DNA of 64,000 nucleotides from Sambucus nigra (GCA_949130495.1 OX422218.1:43098651-43162650), one strand, 5' to 3'; positions 48,300 to 59,520 are shown, counted from the first letter of the stretch. Notes: generated by a model from the letters alone, not told the origin. Translations and numbers: made by a program.

Positions 48300-49450
48300 A
48301 TGCCTCCACGACGTGCACGACGAGTTCCCAGGTATGCAACGCCCGAACCCCATCCCGTTCCAGTTCAGGGCATGATGAATGCCGCTGAGGTTGCAGCCAT
48401 TGTAGCCCAAGCGGTAAATGCCGCAATTACTGTAGTTCAGCAGGCACCACCTCAGGCACCGGTTTCCGCGCCAGTACAGGCAAATGCATTCCCGTCTGCT
48501 TGGGAATGTGTACGTGATGCTTTTCAGAAAACGCATCTGCCAGAGTTTGCAGGTAGCTCAGATGTGGTAGTCTCGAGCCAGTGGAGGAAGGATATGCAGA
48601 GGCACTTGAGGATGTATGAGTGCACGGACGTTCAAAAGCAGGTGCTAGCTACTTTCAAGCTAGTTAGATCTGCGCTGCAGTGGTCGGAGTCTATTACCAC
48701 CGTGGAGGAGAGGGATACTCTCACTATTCAGGACTTTTGGGTGCGGTTCGACAGCAAGTACTTTCCGTCAGCTGTTCACACGGAAATGAGGAGGAAACTG
48801 ATGAATCTGAAGCAAGAGGGTAAGACCGTGGCCGAGTATGTGGCCGAGTTCACGAATCTGTTGAATATCGTTCCCGATGAGATACCGACAGAAAAGAAGA
48901 AGATTGAGAAATTCACCGACGGGTTAACATGGAGGATCCGTCAGCATCTGTTAGGGAACCTTTCGTTGGCCACTTATTCTGATGTGGTTAATGCTGCTTT
49001 GTTACACTGCCAGGATCACCGCTTTCATATGGCTGAGGGCAAGAGATCGGGAGAGTCTAGCCATCAGGGCAGGACTGGAGGACATGGTGCCGGTGGGGCA
49101 CAATCTGTTCAGGGGCAGAGACAGGGTGAGCAGGGTTCCCAGTAGGGGGATCAGAAGAGGTTCAGATCAGGGAATTACAGGCACGGACAGGGAGGTTTCC
49201 GTCAGGGCCATCAGGGTCCAAACGGCCATCAGGGCCAACAGGGGCAGAATGGGCAGCAGTTTCAGCAGGGCCAGCAGGGCCAAGGGAGGAATGGTAACGA
49301 CCACCAAGGCCGGGGACAGTAGGGGCAGAGAGGAGGGAACTTTCTAGGGAAGTGTTTTGTTCGTGGCAAGACTGGCCATAAATGAGAGGATTGTCCTGAT
49401 AGGGGCAGGGCCCCACAGCAGCAGCAGCAGGGTCCTTGCCAGGAGCCACA
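48300..49450 (+). pseudogene. gag: gag (capsid/nucleocapsid), broken by stops
   Basis: Gag builds the cytoplasmic virus-like particle and binds element RNA. The ATG at 48300 opens a basic N-terminus, then an Ala/Gln/Pro-rich stretch to about residue 70, then the retrotransposon gag domain at about residues 75-230 (a DAFQKTHLPEF segment, FWVRFDSKYFP, a TVAEYVAEFTNLL segment). A Gln/Gly-rich linker follows. In the same frame, stops occur at 49143, 49320 and 49383. The zinc knuckle at 49353-49400 (CX2CX4HX4C expected) keeps the first Cys, the His and the last Cys, but its second Cys reads Arg and the usual aromatic residue before the last Cys is a stop. The remaining 281-codon product would lack nucleocapsid. 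Confidence 0.96.
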
Positions 49451-49457
49451 GAGGCCT

Positions 49458-50066
49458 ATGTTTCCTGCCGCTCTCCCCGCATCGCCACAGATGGCAGCAT
49501 TGCCACCCATTCCAGCAGTCCCAGTTCAGCAGGGGCAGCTGCAGTATGGACGTGTCTACAACGTCCACCAGGCAACAGTTCCACAGGCACCGCCCGCGAT
49601 TGAGGGTACGTTTCCTATCCATGGCACTATGGGTCGGGTATTTTTTGATACGGGGGCTACACATTGTTTTTTAGGTACACATTTCGCGAAGGCTTTAGGG
49701 TTGTTAGCCACAGCGGAGAGCACAGTGACGTGTGTCGACTCACCATTGGGGAGTGGGTCACTTATTTTCTTTATATGCCGGGGAGTGGGGGTAGAGATTG
49801 GTAGTCTGGTATTACCTGCAGACATGTTGGTATTAGATATGCATGTTCACAATGTGATTATCGGTATGGATTGGCTCGCTGATTATAGAGCCATGATTGA
49901 TTGCTTCGGTGGGAGCATTGTTTTTGCCATTCGGAGGAAAGAGATGTTTGTAGTGGCGATGCCTTGCCCAGAGGGATGCTCGACTGCTCATTTGTATTAC
50001 CTAGAGGAGGATACCTCTAAGGAGGTTGTGATTCCTTTAGATTCGATCCCAGTCGTCAGGGAGTAA
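49458..50066 (+). pseudogene. Aspartic protease region of pol
   Basis: Retroviral-type aspartic protease that cleaves the Gag-Pol polyprotein. It continues in the gag frame. The active-site Asp lies at 49647 in the motif FDTGATHCF, about residue 64 of this open segment, and a second conserved patch with NVIIGMDWL lies near 49854. The frame ends at the stop 50064, with another at 50082, between protease and RT, where related elements read through. The domain itself looks intact, but there is no start codon of its own with a good context and it depends on the disrupted gag-pol frame. Confidence 0.95.
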
Positions 50067-50960
50067 TCGGATGTGTTTCAGTAGATACCAGGCCTACGCC
50101 CCAGTCGAGAGATAGACTTTGTTATAGACCTATTACCAGATACGAGGCCTATAGCACGCGCACCATACCGTATGGCTCCGGCAGAGATGCGAGAGTTACG
50201 GGATCAGATAGAGCAACTGTTAGGTCAGGGCTTTATTCGCAGGAGTACCTCACCTTGGGGCGCTCCAGTTTTGTTTGTGAAGAAGATGGACGGTTCACTA
50301 AGATTGTGTGTGGACTACAGGGAGTTGAATAAGGTCACGATACGGAATAATTATCCGTTGCCTCGAATCGATGACTTATTCGACCAGTTGAGAGGAGCTT
50401 CTTTCTTCTCAAAGATTGATTTGAGATCGGGATACCATCAGTTGCGTATTAGGGAGGAGGATGTCTCGAAGACTGCGTTCTTGTCGAGATATGGTTCTTA
50501 TGAGTTTCGGGTTATGCCATTTGGTTTGACCAACACTCCAGTAGTGTTTATGGACTTGATGAACAGAGTGTTCAGGGATTTCCTAGATCAGTTTGTCATT
50601 GTCTTCATCGATGATATTCTGGTTTACTCCCAGACAAAGGAGGAGCACGCCGAACATTTGAGGCAAGTTTTGCAGACACTACGTCAGAACGAGTTGTATG
50701 AAAAATATGAGAAATGCGGGTTTTGGCTGAAGGAGGTCCAGTTTTTGGGACATATTATTTTCGACCGGGGAATATCTGTTGATCCGGGGAAGGTATCCGC
50801 GGTGAGGGGGTGGGGACAACTCACGACACCGACCGAGATTCGTAGTTTCTTGGGCCTAGCAGGATATTACAGGAGGTTTATTCGGGGATTTTCGAAGATA
50901 GCGGGTCCTTTGACACATCTGACTCGTAAAGATGTGCCGTTCATCTGGAGTGATGCCTGT
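50067..50960 (+). pseudogene. Reverse transcriptase domain of pol
   Basis: Copies element RNA into DNA. After the stop at 50082 the frame is open to 50960. In order: the [18 protein letters not shown] lead-in, the [10 protein letters not shown] and [12 protein letters not shown] motifs, the [14 protein letters not shown] motif, the MPFGLTN motif, and the catalytic FIDDILVYS with the paired Asp codons at 50610-50615. The thumb/connection region with [12 protein letters not shown] follows. The catalytic residues are all present. A stop at 50961 (CAG to TAG in a CHG context is the simplest reading) separates it from RNase H. Confidence 0.97.
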
Positions 50961-50963
50961 TAG

Positions 50964-51420
50964 TTAGCATTCGATGAGTTTAAGGATAAATTGACCTCAG
51001 TACCTGTGTTAGCATTGTCGAGACCGGGAGTTGAGTATTTGGTTTACACGGATGCGTCTTTGTAAGGACTTGGAGGTGTATTGCAACAGGAGAGACAGGC
51101 CATAGCTTATGCTTCCCGTAAGCTTAAGCCTCACGAGAAGAATTACCCCACGCATGATTTGGAGTTGGCGGCAGTGGTTTTTGCCCTACGGATTTGGAGG
51201 CACTATCTTTTGGGGGAGAAGTTCGAATTGTTCACGGACCACAAGTCCCTACAGTACCTGTTCACGCAGAAGTAGTTGAACATGAGGCAAAGGAGGTGGA
51301 TTGAGTTTGTGAAGGACTACCAGTTCGATATCCAGTATCACCCGGGTAAGGCCAACGTGGTAGCAGACGCGTTGAGCCGTAGGCCAGCAGATGAGGTGGC
51401 AGGGGTGTGGAAGGCAAAGC
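50964..51420 (+). pseudogene. RNase H domain of pol
   Basis: Degrades the RNA strand of the RNA-DNA hybrid. The TDAS motif gives the first catalytic Asp near 51051. Then [11 protein letters not shown] gives the Glu, [10 protein letters not shown] the second Asp, and NVVADALSR the last. Stops at 51063 (after the TDAS motif) and 51273 split the domain into three open pieces in the same frame. Confidence 0.95.
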
Positions 51421-52600
51421 GGAAGGATTTGGGACACCAGGATGCAGTGGCCCGATCTTTCATGTCTGTAATGACCGTTACACCGCAGATTGTCACGAAG
51501 GTAGTACGGGCACAGGCTAATGACTCGTTCTGTCAGGAGCAGATAGTTCAATTACTAGTAGAGGGAGCTGAGTCCTATACCGTTAGCTCAGACGGGGGAT
51601 TACGCTTCAATGGGAGATTGGTGGTTCCGGAAGGGGAGAAATTGTGACACGAGGTGATGGCAGAGTCGCACGGCTCACGGTTCACGGTACATCCCGGAGG
51701 GGACAAAATGTATCAAGAGATGAGACGCCAGTATTGGTGGAGCGGAATGAAGAGAGATATTACTGAGTTTGTTTCGAAATGCGCCACTTGCCAGCTAGTA
51801 AAAGTGGATCACCAGAGAACGACAGGACTTCTACAGCCGTTGGAGGTTCCGGTATGGATGTGGGAAAGCATATCCATGGATTTTATCACGGGGTTGCCTA
51901 CGTCGCAGAGGGGTCACGACTCCGTTTGGGTAATTGTGGACAGATTGTCCAAAGTCGCTCACTTTTTACCCGTAAGGACTGACTACACTACGGGACAGTA
52001 TGCCCAACTCTTCATTTCAGAGATTGTGAGACTTCACGGTGTGCCCCTAAATATCGTGTCTGACAGAGACAAGATATTTGTATCACGATTTTGGGAGAGT
52101 TTCCAGGAGGCCATGGGCACGGAATTGAGGTTAAGTACGGCTTATCATCCGCAAACCGATGGGCAGACCGAGCGCACAAATCAGATGTTGGAGGACATGC
52201 TACGCATGTGCATTATTGACTTTGGAGGTGGATGGGAGCAATACCTTCTACTGGTAGAGTTTGCTAATAATAACTCCTACCAGTTCACTATTGGCATGGC
52301 TCCATTTGAGGCGTTGTATGGTAGGCCTTGTCATTCCCCAGCATGTTGGTTGGAGGTGGGGGACAACAAACTACATGGGCCGGAAGTGATTCAGGATACT
52401 TCGGCAAGGATTGAGTTGATTCGGAGTCGCATTCGGGTAGCTCAAGACCGGCAGAAGAGCTATGCTGATGCGAAGAGATCTTTCAGGGAGTTCCAAGTGG
52501 GGGACCAGGTTTTGCTCAGAGTATCTCCTATGAAGGGGATTATGCGTTTTGGGAAAAAGGGGAAGTTGGCACCGAGGTATGTGGGCCGTTTCCTATTATT
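51421..52600 (+). pseudogene. Integrase of pol
   Basis: Joins element DNA to the chromosome. A stop at 51645 precedes the HHCC zinc domain (His residues near 51669 and 51690, CATC near 51780). The rve catalytic core has Asp at 51879 (MDFITGLP), Asp at 52062 (SDRD) and Glu at 52170 (GQTERTNQ), giving D-35-E. The C-terminal part has the FQVGDQVLLRVSPMKG motif near 52495. The core is uninterrupted from 51648 until a frame change near 52590, after which the correct reading continues one frame over. Confidence 0.96.
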
Positions 52601-52933
52601 GAGCGGATTGGACCAGTTGGGTATAGACTGGGGTTACCAGAGCATTTACACCGGATTCACGATGTGTTTCATATTTCCTCGCTAAGGTAATATCTCAGGG
52701 ACGATTTGGCTCATTCTCACATCGCTTGGGAGGATATTGATCTAGAGCCTGATAGCTCCTACGAGGAGGGGCCGATTGCTATTTTGGATAGAAGTGAGAG
52801 GAAGCTGCGGTCAAAGATAGTTACGTTAGTGTGTGTTCAGTGGCGACATCACAATGTCGAGGAGTCCACATGGGAACGCGAGGATGAGATGCGCGAACGT
52901 TATCCAGAGTTGTTTTTATCCGGTACTTTATAG
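52590..52933 (+). pseudogene. Integrase C-terminal tail with chromodomain
   Basis: In the shifted frame the conserved GPVGYRLGLPEHL and HDVFHISSLR segments are readable, then a stop at 52688, then an open stretch to 52933 with a chromodomain (RKLRSKIVTLVCVQW, then VEESTWEREDEMRERYP). Chromodomains at the integrase end define chromoviruses and target insertion to heterochromatin. This places the element in the Tekay/Del-like group rather than in the non-chromodomain lineages. Confidence 0.94.
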
Positions 52934-52937
52934 TTCC

Positions 52938-52975
52938 GAATTTCGGGATGAAATTCTGTTATTAGGGGGGAAGTA
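52938..52975 (+). promoter_or_regulatory. Pre-tract hairpin and polypurine tract
   Basis: GAATTTCGGGATGAAATTC (52938-52956) is a hairpin. AGGGGGGAAG just before the LTR at 52976 is the plus-strand primer. The same pair sits next to the 3' LTR of the A2 and B elements. Confidence 0.9.
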
Positions 52976-55909
52976 TGTAATACCCTGTATTTTTGGCAAT
53001 ATTTATTTTTGGGATTAATTAATTAAATGAGAATTAATTGGGAATTAATCCGGATAAAATACTAGCGAGATGTGAGTTGGTATTTGACTATATTGAGAAT
53101 ATATGATGCTATATGAACATTCAATTATGAAATTTGTCGGCAGATTGATATACGACAATTTGGACATTTTATTGGGACGCGTGAGACAGTCGTGTCAGGA
53201 TATAATTATTTTGATTATAAAAGTGAATTTAAATTCTATTAACCATATGGTCGTTTTGAGTGCGTCAACACGTCTGGAAGGGTCGAGATAGTCCGAAAAC
53301 ACTAGCCGGGGGTTTAGTTTGGGTCCCGGGGTATTTTTAGGCCATACCGGCATCTTATAAGGGTAGTTTGGTAATATTGTATTTTTGGGATTTAATAATG
53401 ATGAAAATTAGGATTTATAATCTGATTTGGGTAACTAACCACTAAACCCACTACCAACCATGATGACCCATAAGACTACGGGGAGTTTTAAAATTTGGTT
53501 TTCTAAGTCTCTTAAACAAACCCTAGCCACCCTAGCCACCTTTGGAGAAGAAGGCTTGTGGAGAGAGAGAGAGAAGGAATCCTGCAGAAAAAGCTTCATC
53601 AAATCAACACCAAATTCAGAGACACTCGAGGCAAGTGATTTAATTCTATTTAATTCATAGAATGTTTCTTCCATGTTAGATAAATTGAAAGATTTACATT
53701 TGTCCTTGGAAGTTAAATAAAAACCCATTTTAATTGGACTTAGAACTCGAATTTTAAGGACAAATTGCATGTAGAATAGTATGGTGATGATTATTCTGAT
53801 GTTAATATATGTTGGATGTAACAAAAACGGATCTAGAATGGACTTATTGTGGATTTAAAATTCTAGGGTTTATGTTCTTGAAAATTTGGAGAAAGGGTAG
53901 AGATTTGATGAATTAATGATGTTTAGGATGTGTTAATTCCTTAAAAGATGTTAGTATATGACCTTAGTATGTTTTAGGATGATTGCAGACCTCTAAACAT
54001 TGTTGGGACGAATTTTGGTTGAGATTTGAGGTGTAGAAATTGGTGAAAAACGAGATAGGATTTCTGGGCTTGAATCTGGTCACTCGCTAGAAGACCTACC
54101 CAGGTCGTTCGAACGAGCTCGTTCGAACGAGCTTCTAACGAGTTGACAGTTTGGGGTTCTAACGAGAGGGATGTTCGTTCGATAATCTCATTCGAACGAG
54201 ATCTCGTTAGATAGCCCAGTTCGTTCGAACGAAATCTCATTCGAACAACATCGTTCGAACGAGACTTCTAACGAGCTGGCAGTTTAGGCCTTTTGGGCCT
54301 GTTTTGATTTTGGGAGTCCCGTAAACTTGTTCGATGATAGAGATAACATTACTTTGATGATGGATTGGTATACTTGGGACATTTGGGATATAATGAGGAG
54401 TAAATTATATAATTGTGGAACGAATCAAATAGACATTTGAGTCGAGACGTGAGTGCCTACTACGATGTGAGAATAAATTATGGCGCATATAAATATGTAC
54501 CGGGATTATATAAATTTTATAGATTATAAGTTGGTACGAGAATGCGATAAGTACTACAATTAAACTACGGTGATTACTAAGATGTGTGCTTACTTAGTAT
54601 CGGTATATGATTTGTGTGTATGACATACCTACCATACTTGCTATCACGGGCGGTTTGCGTTCGCTTAGGGCCCTCTAATCCTTGTGTTGCCCGGATTTAG
54701 ACTGGTTACCTCGATGAACATAGGTCATAGAAGGACTTATTGGGATGTTAATAAGTCTGGTGATCGTGGGAGCGCAGGTTTGTGCGTGACCCATGTGATG
54801 TGACTGTGTTCGCCTCCATTATTTGTGATTTGTGTTATCTGAACGATTCCTGAGAGATTCGGAATACGTGATTCCTTATGTACGTGATGTACCGGGATGG
54901 ATAACAGAGTATGTGTTCACCGCAGCTGAGTCTCGGGGTGCTTATATTGTATATTTATGTTGTGGAAAATATACACTTAATAAACAGGGAACCATCATAT
55001 GGTATTGTGTGTATAACTATGGAATAACAAAATGGATGATCTATAATGAGTTGTATTACTTTTATGTGAGAACCTGAATTCACGTTAAGCCCCAATTTAA
55101 TTGCGAGCGTTATAATGTTAATGGGAACCGAGTAATAAGGGTAGAACCTATGACAGTCTAGCTAGATATGATGTCACTTAGCTAGTGGTTTGTGTCATTT
55201 TAGATGGGTACTTACGTTAGGAGTGCAAAGTTAGACGAGAGGTGAGAATTTCATGTGAGTGCATGTCCTAACATGTACTTTGCATTTAATGTTTTAAATG
55301 TTTTTAAAGCACTTGCAGGCTTTTAAAATATCTCCACATTCGGGCTCTGACCCGTTTGCTTTCAAATCTATTTTTTGTAAAACCATTTTAGGTGCCCAGC
55401 CACAAGGACACCATGCATAGGATACTCATTCAGGTGATGAGCTGTAGCTGTTTGTGGAAGCTACAGGGATTTGCTTTTAAACGCTTCTACCATTTGGATT
55501 CCATATTCAGTATTCTTCAGTTGTAGGGCATGTTGCCCAAATTCTATTCGAGACTTTTCCATTTCAGATTTTCAGACTTTGTCATGTATTAATTCAGTAT
55601 TCAGTATTTCGTTACTTATTTCAGTTGTATGATTTGTTGTGAGGAGTTTTCCTCCGGATTTATTTATATCGTGTGATGGTTATTCTATTATTTCGTTATA
55701 GTGAATGGTGATATTATTCTTGCTTTAAATCTTTTACTGCATGTTAATCAGACTTTAATTAAAATTTGGCAACTTACTTTTTAAATACTAGGTGGTTAGT
55801 AATAATAAAATGTTTTCGACAGTGATGCTATTTACTGAGCCAACTTGGCATTTTGATTTAATTTAATAAAGGAGTAGCTACCCGGTATTTAATTAGTCGG
55901 GGTGTCACA
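52976..55909 (+). mobile_element. 3' LTR of element A
   Basis: 2934 bp, TGTAATACCCTG to GGTGTCACA, followed by TSD gagcc 55910-55914. It matches the 5' LTR with a few percent substitutions. It is 14 bp longer overall, and an extra copy of the palindromic unit near 54110 accounts for that. Landmarks: donor-like AGGCAAGT 53629-53636, palindromes 54105-54278, GCTCTGA hairpin 55341-55354, 22-nt hairpin 55391-55412, end motif 55813-55830. Confidence 0.96.
54105..54278. repeat. Palindrome block, CGTTCGAACG type
   Basis: Six TTCGAA-centred palindromes; the first two are directly adjacent (CGTTCGAACGAG twice), the second being absent from the 5' LTR. Confidence 0.95.
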
Positions 55910-56080
55910 GAGCCCACATTGGATGTTGCAACTCACATTGCCTCCTATATAAGGGACATGAGTTTTCATTCAGTACACTTTCCGTGACTATACATGAAAA
56001 TATGACACTTTTGTAATAATGCTACATAAATCAGTAATGCAGAAGGAAGCATGTGAGAGGATGTGAGTAATTAAGAGAAG

Positions 56081-57771
56081 TTTACCTGCTAATTCGATAT
56101 CGGTCAAATACTGCACTTTTATCCATGTCTGCTTATTCCTTATTTTTCGCCTTTATCAGGAGCGGAGAAATAAACCATCTGCAATTCTGTACCCTATAAC
56201 TTGATCACTACATGTTCCAATGTATAAAATTGGGGGGAATGAAAACCAACGGCCTCTACAAAAACCCCAAAAGCCCACCACCGCCATTTGTAGTCTAACA
56301 TCAAAATTGCAAATGGAAATTTCTTGAGAGTCAAAATAATAGTGTACTATAGCTGATATGTTTTGCCGAACTCAAATGAAGTGACAGTAGCTCACAGCAT
56401 AAACATCAAAATGTTAAAAAAATAGTGACCAAACTCTCTTTACACTAATAAAGTAGAATTTGTCATGAATTCTTAACTAATAAAATAAATTCATATCATA
56501 AACTTCAAATTAAAGAGTGGCGTGACGGCATGAAATCCCGCAAATAATCTCACCACATGTTCAGTGATGTTAAGTATTGGGAAAAAGGCATGCCTATATG
56601 GAGGTCAAAAAACTAATCAAGATACCTATATGGAGATTTTCTCAAACATTTGGTAGGCATACAAATATTTGAACATCGTTCTAAAACATAAGTGTAAGAG
56701 GGAGAGTACCAAGAACATTCATACACAAACGCTTACATTTAATTAGTAGTACCAAATCACGTAACCTCTCTTCCACACAAAAATGACTTCAACCACAAAC
56801 AAAGGTAATACTATTAGTATAAGCTTAAAAATAAGACTTAGAAACCAGAGTACTTACATGAAAATGAAAATCAAAATGAAGAAAACACTTATGGAAGCAA
56901 GTAAATACCTCTTGTAGATTTATTCTAGTAGCTCAAAATTGGAAAGAAACAAACATAGCGAGAGTTTAGACAAACATAAATGAACCAAATATTAAACTGT
57001 TCTCACAAAAAAGACAATAAAGATCAAACCACTAATTTCAAAAACAAAGCCAAACATATAAAACAAACCATTAATTTCAAAGCATTAAATACAATTTTTT
57101 TTAAAATACATATAATCACAAACCCCATCCAACATTGAAAAAGAATCAAACCATATAAGTACCCAAACAAAGTATTGTACAGAAAAATAATCAAACAATA
57201 AGAGAACTCAAAAATGTCAATCAAACCACATCAGCTACAATCAAACATTAATTACACATGAAACCTAAATTCCGGTTGGAGATGCAAAAAAAAAATAAGA
57301 CACCGATTTAACCAAAACTTCAATAGTGTGAAATCGTAAAACCAAAAACTGACATCGCAATCCCTGATTTTACCTTCGAGAGGAAACACGATGATGCTAG
57401 TGTGTTGCGTATTGCGTGTTGGGAGGGAGGGTGAGTTGAGAGGGTTGTGCGGTGTGGGGAGAATGAACGAGAGAGAGAAAGTCATGGTGTGTGTGAGCAC
57501 CAAATTACTTTTCGTGTATTACCCTAATGCCCCTTTGTTTGAATCAGAAATGAGAATCTAAGAAGAAAATAACGGGGGAAAGTATGTTTTAGTGGGTTGA
57601 AATTGTAAATATAATTTAGAGTATATGATGAGATGTGGTGAGTTGTAGAGCTTATGGTGTGAATTGTGATCTCACCCTCCATCTAGTGCTTTGTTGGCAA
57701 AATCCACACCTCTACTTAACTTATCCTCTTATGGAATAGTAAAACCATTCTACTCCTTATTATATAGATGA
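56081..57771 (-). mobile_element. AT-rich sequence ending in a Helitron 5'-like terminus
   Basis: On the minus strand the right end reads A then TCATCTATATAATAAGG at 57771, a typical plant Helitron start. The next 90 bp (ending near ATTTTGCCAACA) match the sequence left of 59344. Around 57360-57480 (minus sense) there is a 5'UTR-like pyrimidine-rich leader and a splice-donor-like CGAAGGTAAAATC. No helicase or Rep motif is seen. It may be the far end of the Helitron whose 3' end is at 15843. Confidence 0.45.
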
Positions 57772-59344
57772 TATATAGTCAATAATATACAAATATAAAA
57801 CTAAAAAACTAAGAACAAAGATATTATACTTCTCTTTTCTGCTTATCTCTCTCATTCAGATGGTACACCTTATTCACAACAATCAATGCCGAAATGGCAC
57901 ACCTTATTCATAACAATCAAATAAACCTTAAACCATTAGTCGCCAATCTCACCCATTTGAAAACAAACACAAAAGGCTCCCTTAGGAACAAAGGTAAGTA
58001 ATATACCCCTTAAAATGTAAGCGTAAACCACCGTCACAGTGAACCACCGAAACCAACTATGAATACCTGAACTCAATTAAAAGGGAGCCGGATACAAAAA
58101 TCCAAATAAAAAATACAGGTAAATGAACAAAAGAAAAAATACAACTACGATATTGGTAAGCTTCAAGGGATATATTACCTAAAGGTAGCATTACTTAAGC
58201 GCTAGCACTATATTCATATACAGAGTAAATACAAAATATGACATACTTGGGTACCTTATAGTACAACCCTCGGATGATCGTGAATCCCATTTCACCATTA
58301 TATGCTCATGCTCATTTAAGCATTTCGTAGAACACCTGCCATTTTGTAGAAAAACAACACTCAAAAATTTAGTGCACCATAATATAAATCATGAATGTTA
58401 TTCTTAAAAGAAACATGAATGTTGAAAAAATGTACTCCTATAACATAAAGGCACAAACCTTGAATTTCAAAAACCCTAGATTTCAAAGCATAAAAACCAT
58501 ATAGGTATTATTTTTGCTTGAAATCAACCTCCATTTTGAAAACCCGAATTAAAATCCACCTCTGTTTTGAAAACCAAAAGGTGAAATAGGAAACTCTGTT
58601 TTCATACCAAAAAAATCCCTAATTTCAATATGAAGCATATGCCATGAAAAACAAAATATTGTAGGAACGAATCTAGATCTAAACAACCTAAAATGAGTGT
58701 GGAAAAAGTAGTGAGAGAGAGAGTGAGAAGATTACCTAGATCTGCATATGTGGGAGACTGAACATTTTCGACACCAACGTTTTCAAGAACAGGGGATTAA
58801 ATCATCAAAAATACAAATACAAACAATAGCACTAAACTTAGATGAAAATGAAACCCAACGATTCAACATGAAATGAAACAACACAAAATGAACAATGTTA
58901 TATGAAAAAAAATATCTAGGGTTAAAATGAAACTCAATGATTGAGATGAATATGAAGAACTTAGGTAAAATGAAATGGGAAGGTGGAGATGAATTACCTA
59001 GCGATTCAAATGAAAATCGTGCCTACGATTGAACAGGGAAGATGAAAACACCTCATTTTTTTGAGCCCAGAGGAGAGGGAGAGACGGGGGGTCAAAAGAG
59101 GGGGAACTAAAGATAAGATGAAATTTGTTGGTAGACTTCCAAATTTAGCCCTTCTTTTGAATTAAAGTAAGAGAGATAAACCAATTAATGGTGGGGTAAA
59201 AGAGGGGGAAATAAAAAATAAAGGGGTAAAAAAGGAAAATAAAACAAAACAATCTCAAACTTCCATTTTTTTTTGCATTGTTGGCCTCATCTTGACCCCT
59301 AATTAAGTTGTCATCTTATGGAATAGTGTCACAATTCTACTACT
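57772..59344 (-). mobile_element. Second Helitron 5'-like terminus and AT-rich interior
   Basis: The right end (59280-59344, minus sense ATATAGTAAGTAGTAGAATTG) resembles that at 57771. Inward there is again a leader-like region with a donor-like CTAGGTAATTC near 59000 and further AT-rich, intron-like sequence. No 3' hairpin was found for it in this stretch. Confidence 0.35.

Positions 59345-59385
<41 letters not shown>
59345..59385. repeat. (TA)n microsatellite between Helitron ends
   Basis: About 40 bp of TA with a Helitron-type end on each side. Confidence 0.92.
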
Positions 59386-59386
<1 letters not shown>

Positions 59387-59520
59387 TAGCGGATACCCGT
59401 GCCTGAAGGCAAGGTGAAAATTTCCAAAATATGTAATTGCGAAACGACAAAAATTTCGAAAGTACGTAATCGTGTATAATTTTAGTTAAAAAAAATTTAC
59501 AACACAAATAATTGTAAGCG
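59386..59520 (-). mobile_element. Helitron 3' terminus
   Basis: Minus strand: hairpin TGCC/GGCA with a 4-nt loop (59400-59411), ten nt, then CTAG (59386-59389) with T beyond. The 100 bp inward are homologous to 15872-15980. The element must extend to the right, perhaps beyond the window. Confidence 0.65.

Larger units (their letters stand above)
45196..55909 (+). mobile_element. Family A chromovirus (Ty3/gypsy, Tekay/Del-like), near-complete
   Basis: 10.7 kb: 5' LTR 45196-48115, primer site 48118-48129, gag, protease, RT, RNase H, integrase, chromodomain, polypurine tract, 3' LTR 52976-55909, TSD gagcc. Domain order with integrase after RNase H is Ty3/gypsy; the chromodomain, LTRs near 2.9 kb and iMet primer site fit the Tekay/Del group. 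Gag and pol share a single frame up to about 52590. At least nine in-frame stops and one frameshift make it non-autonomous. The LTRs differ by a few percent by eye, so the insertion is not very recent. Confidence 0.97.
42232..56080. repeat. 1.05-kb tandem triplication (third unit split by element A)
   Basis: The marker CATAAGATAT followed by AAAACCTCTACATATATAAC starts units at about 42242, 43290 and 44341 (periods 1048 and 1051 bp). Unit three is 44341-45195, continuing at 55915 to about 56080. Units are about 90% or more alike by eye and carry small indels. Unit content is AT-rich with a short exon-like frame. Confidence 0.93.

Noticed and set aside
49162..49664. Minus-strand frames opposite gag and protease
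   Set aside because: They are shadows of the GC-richer gag-pol coding strand. Plus-strand motifs explain the region fully.
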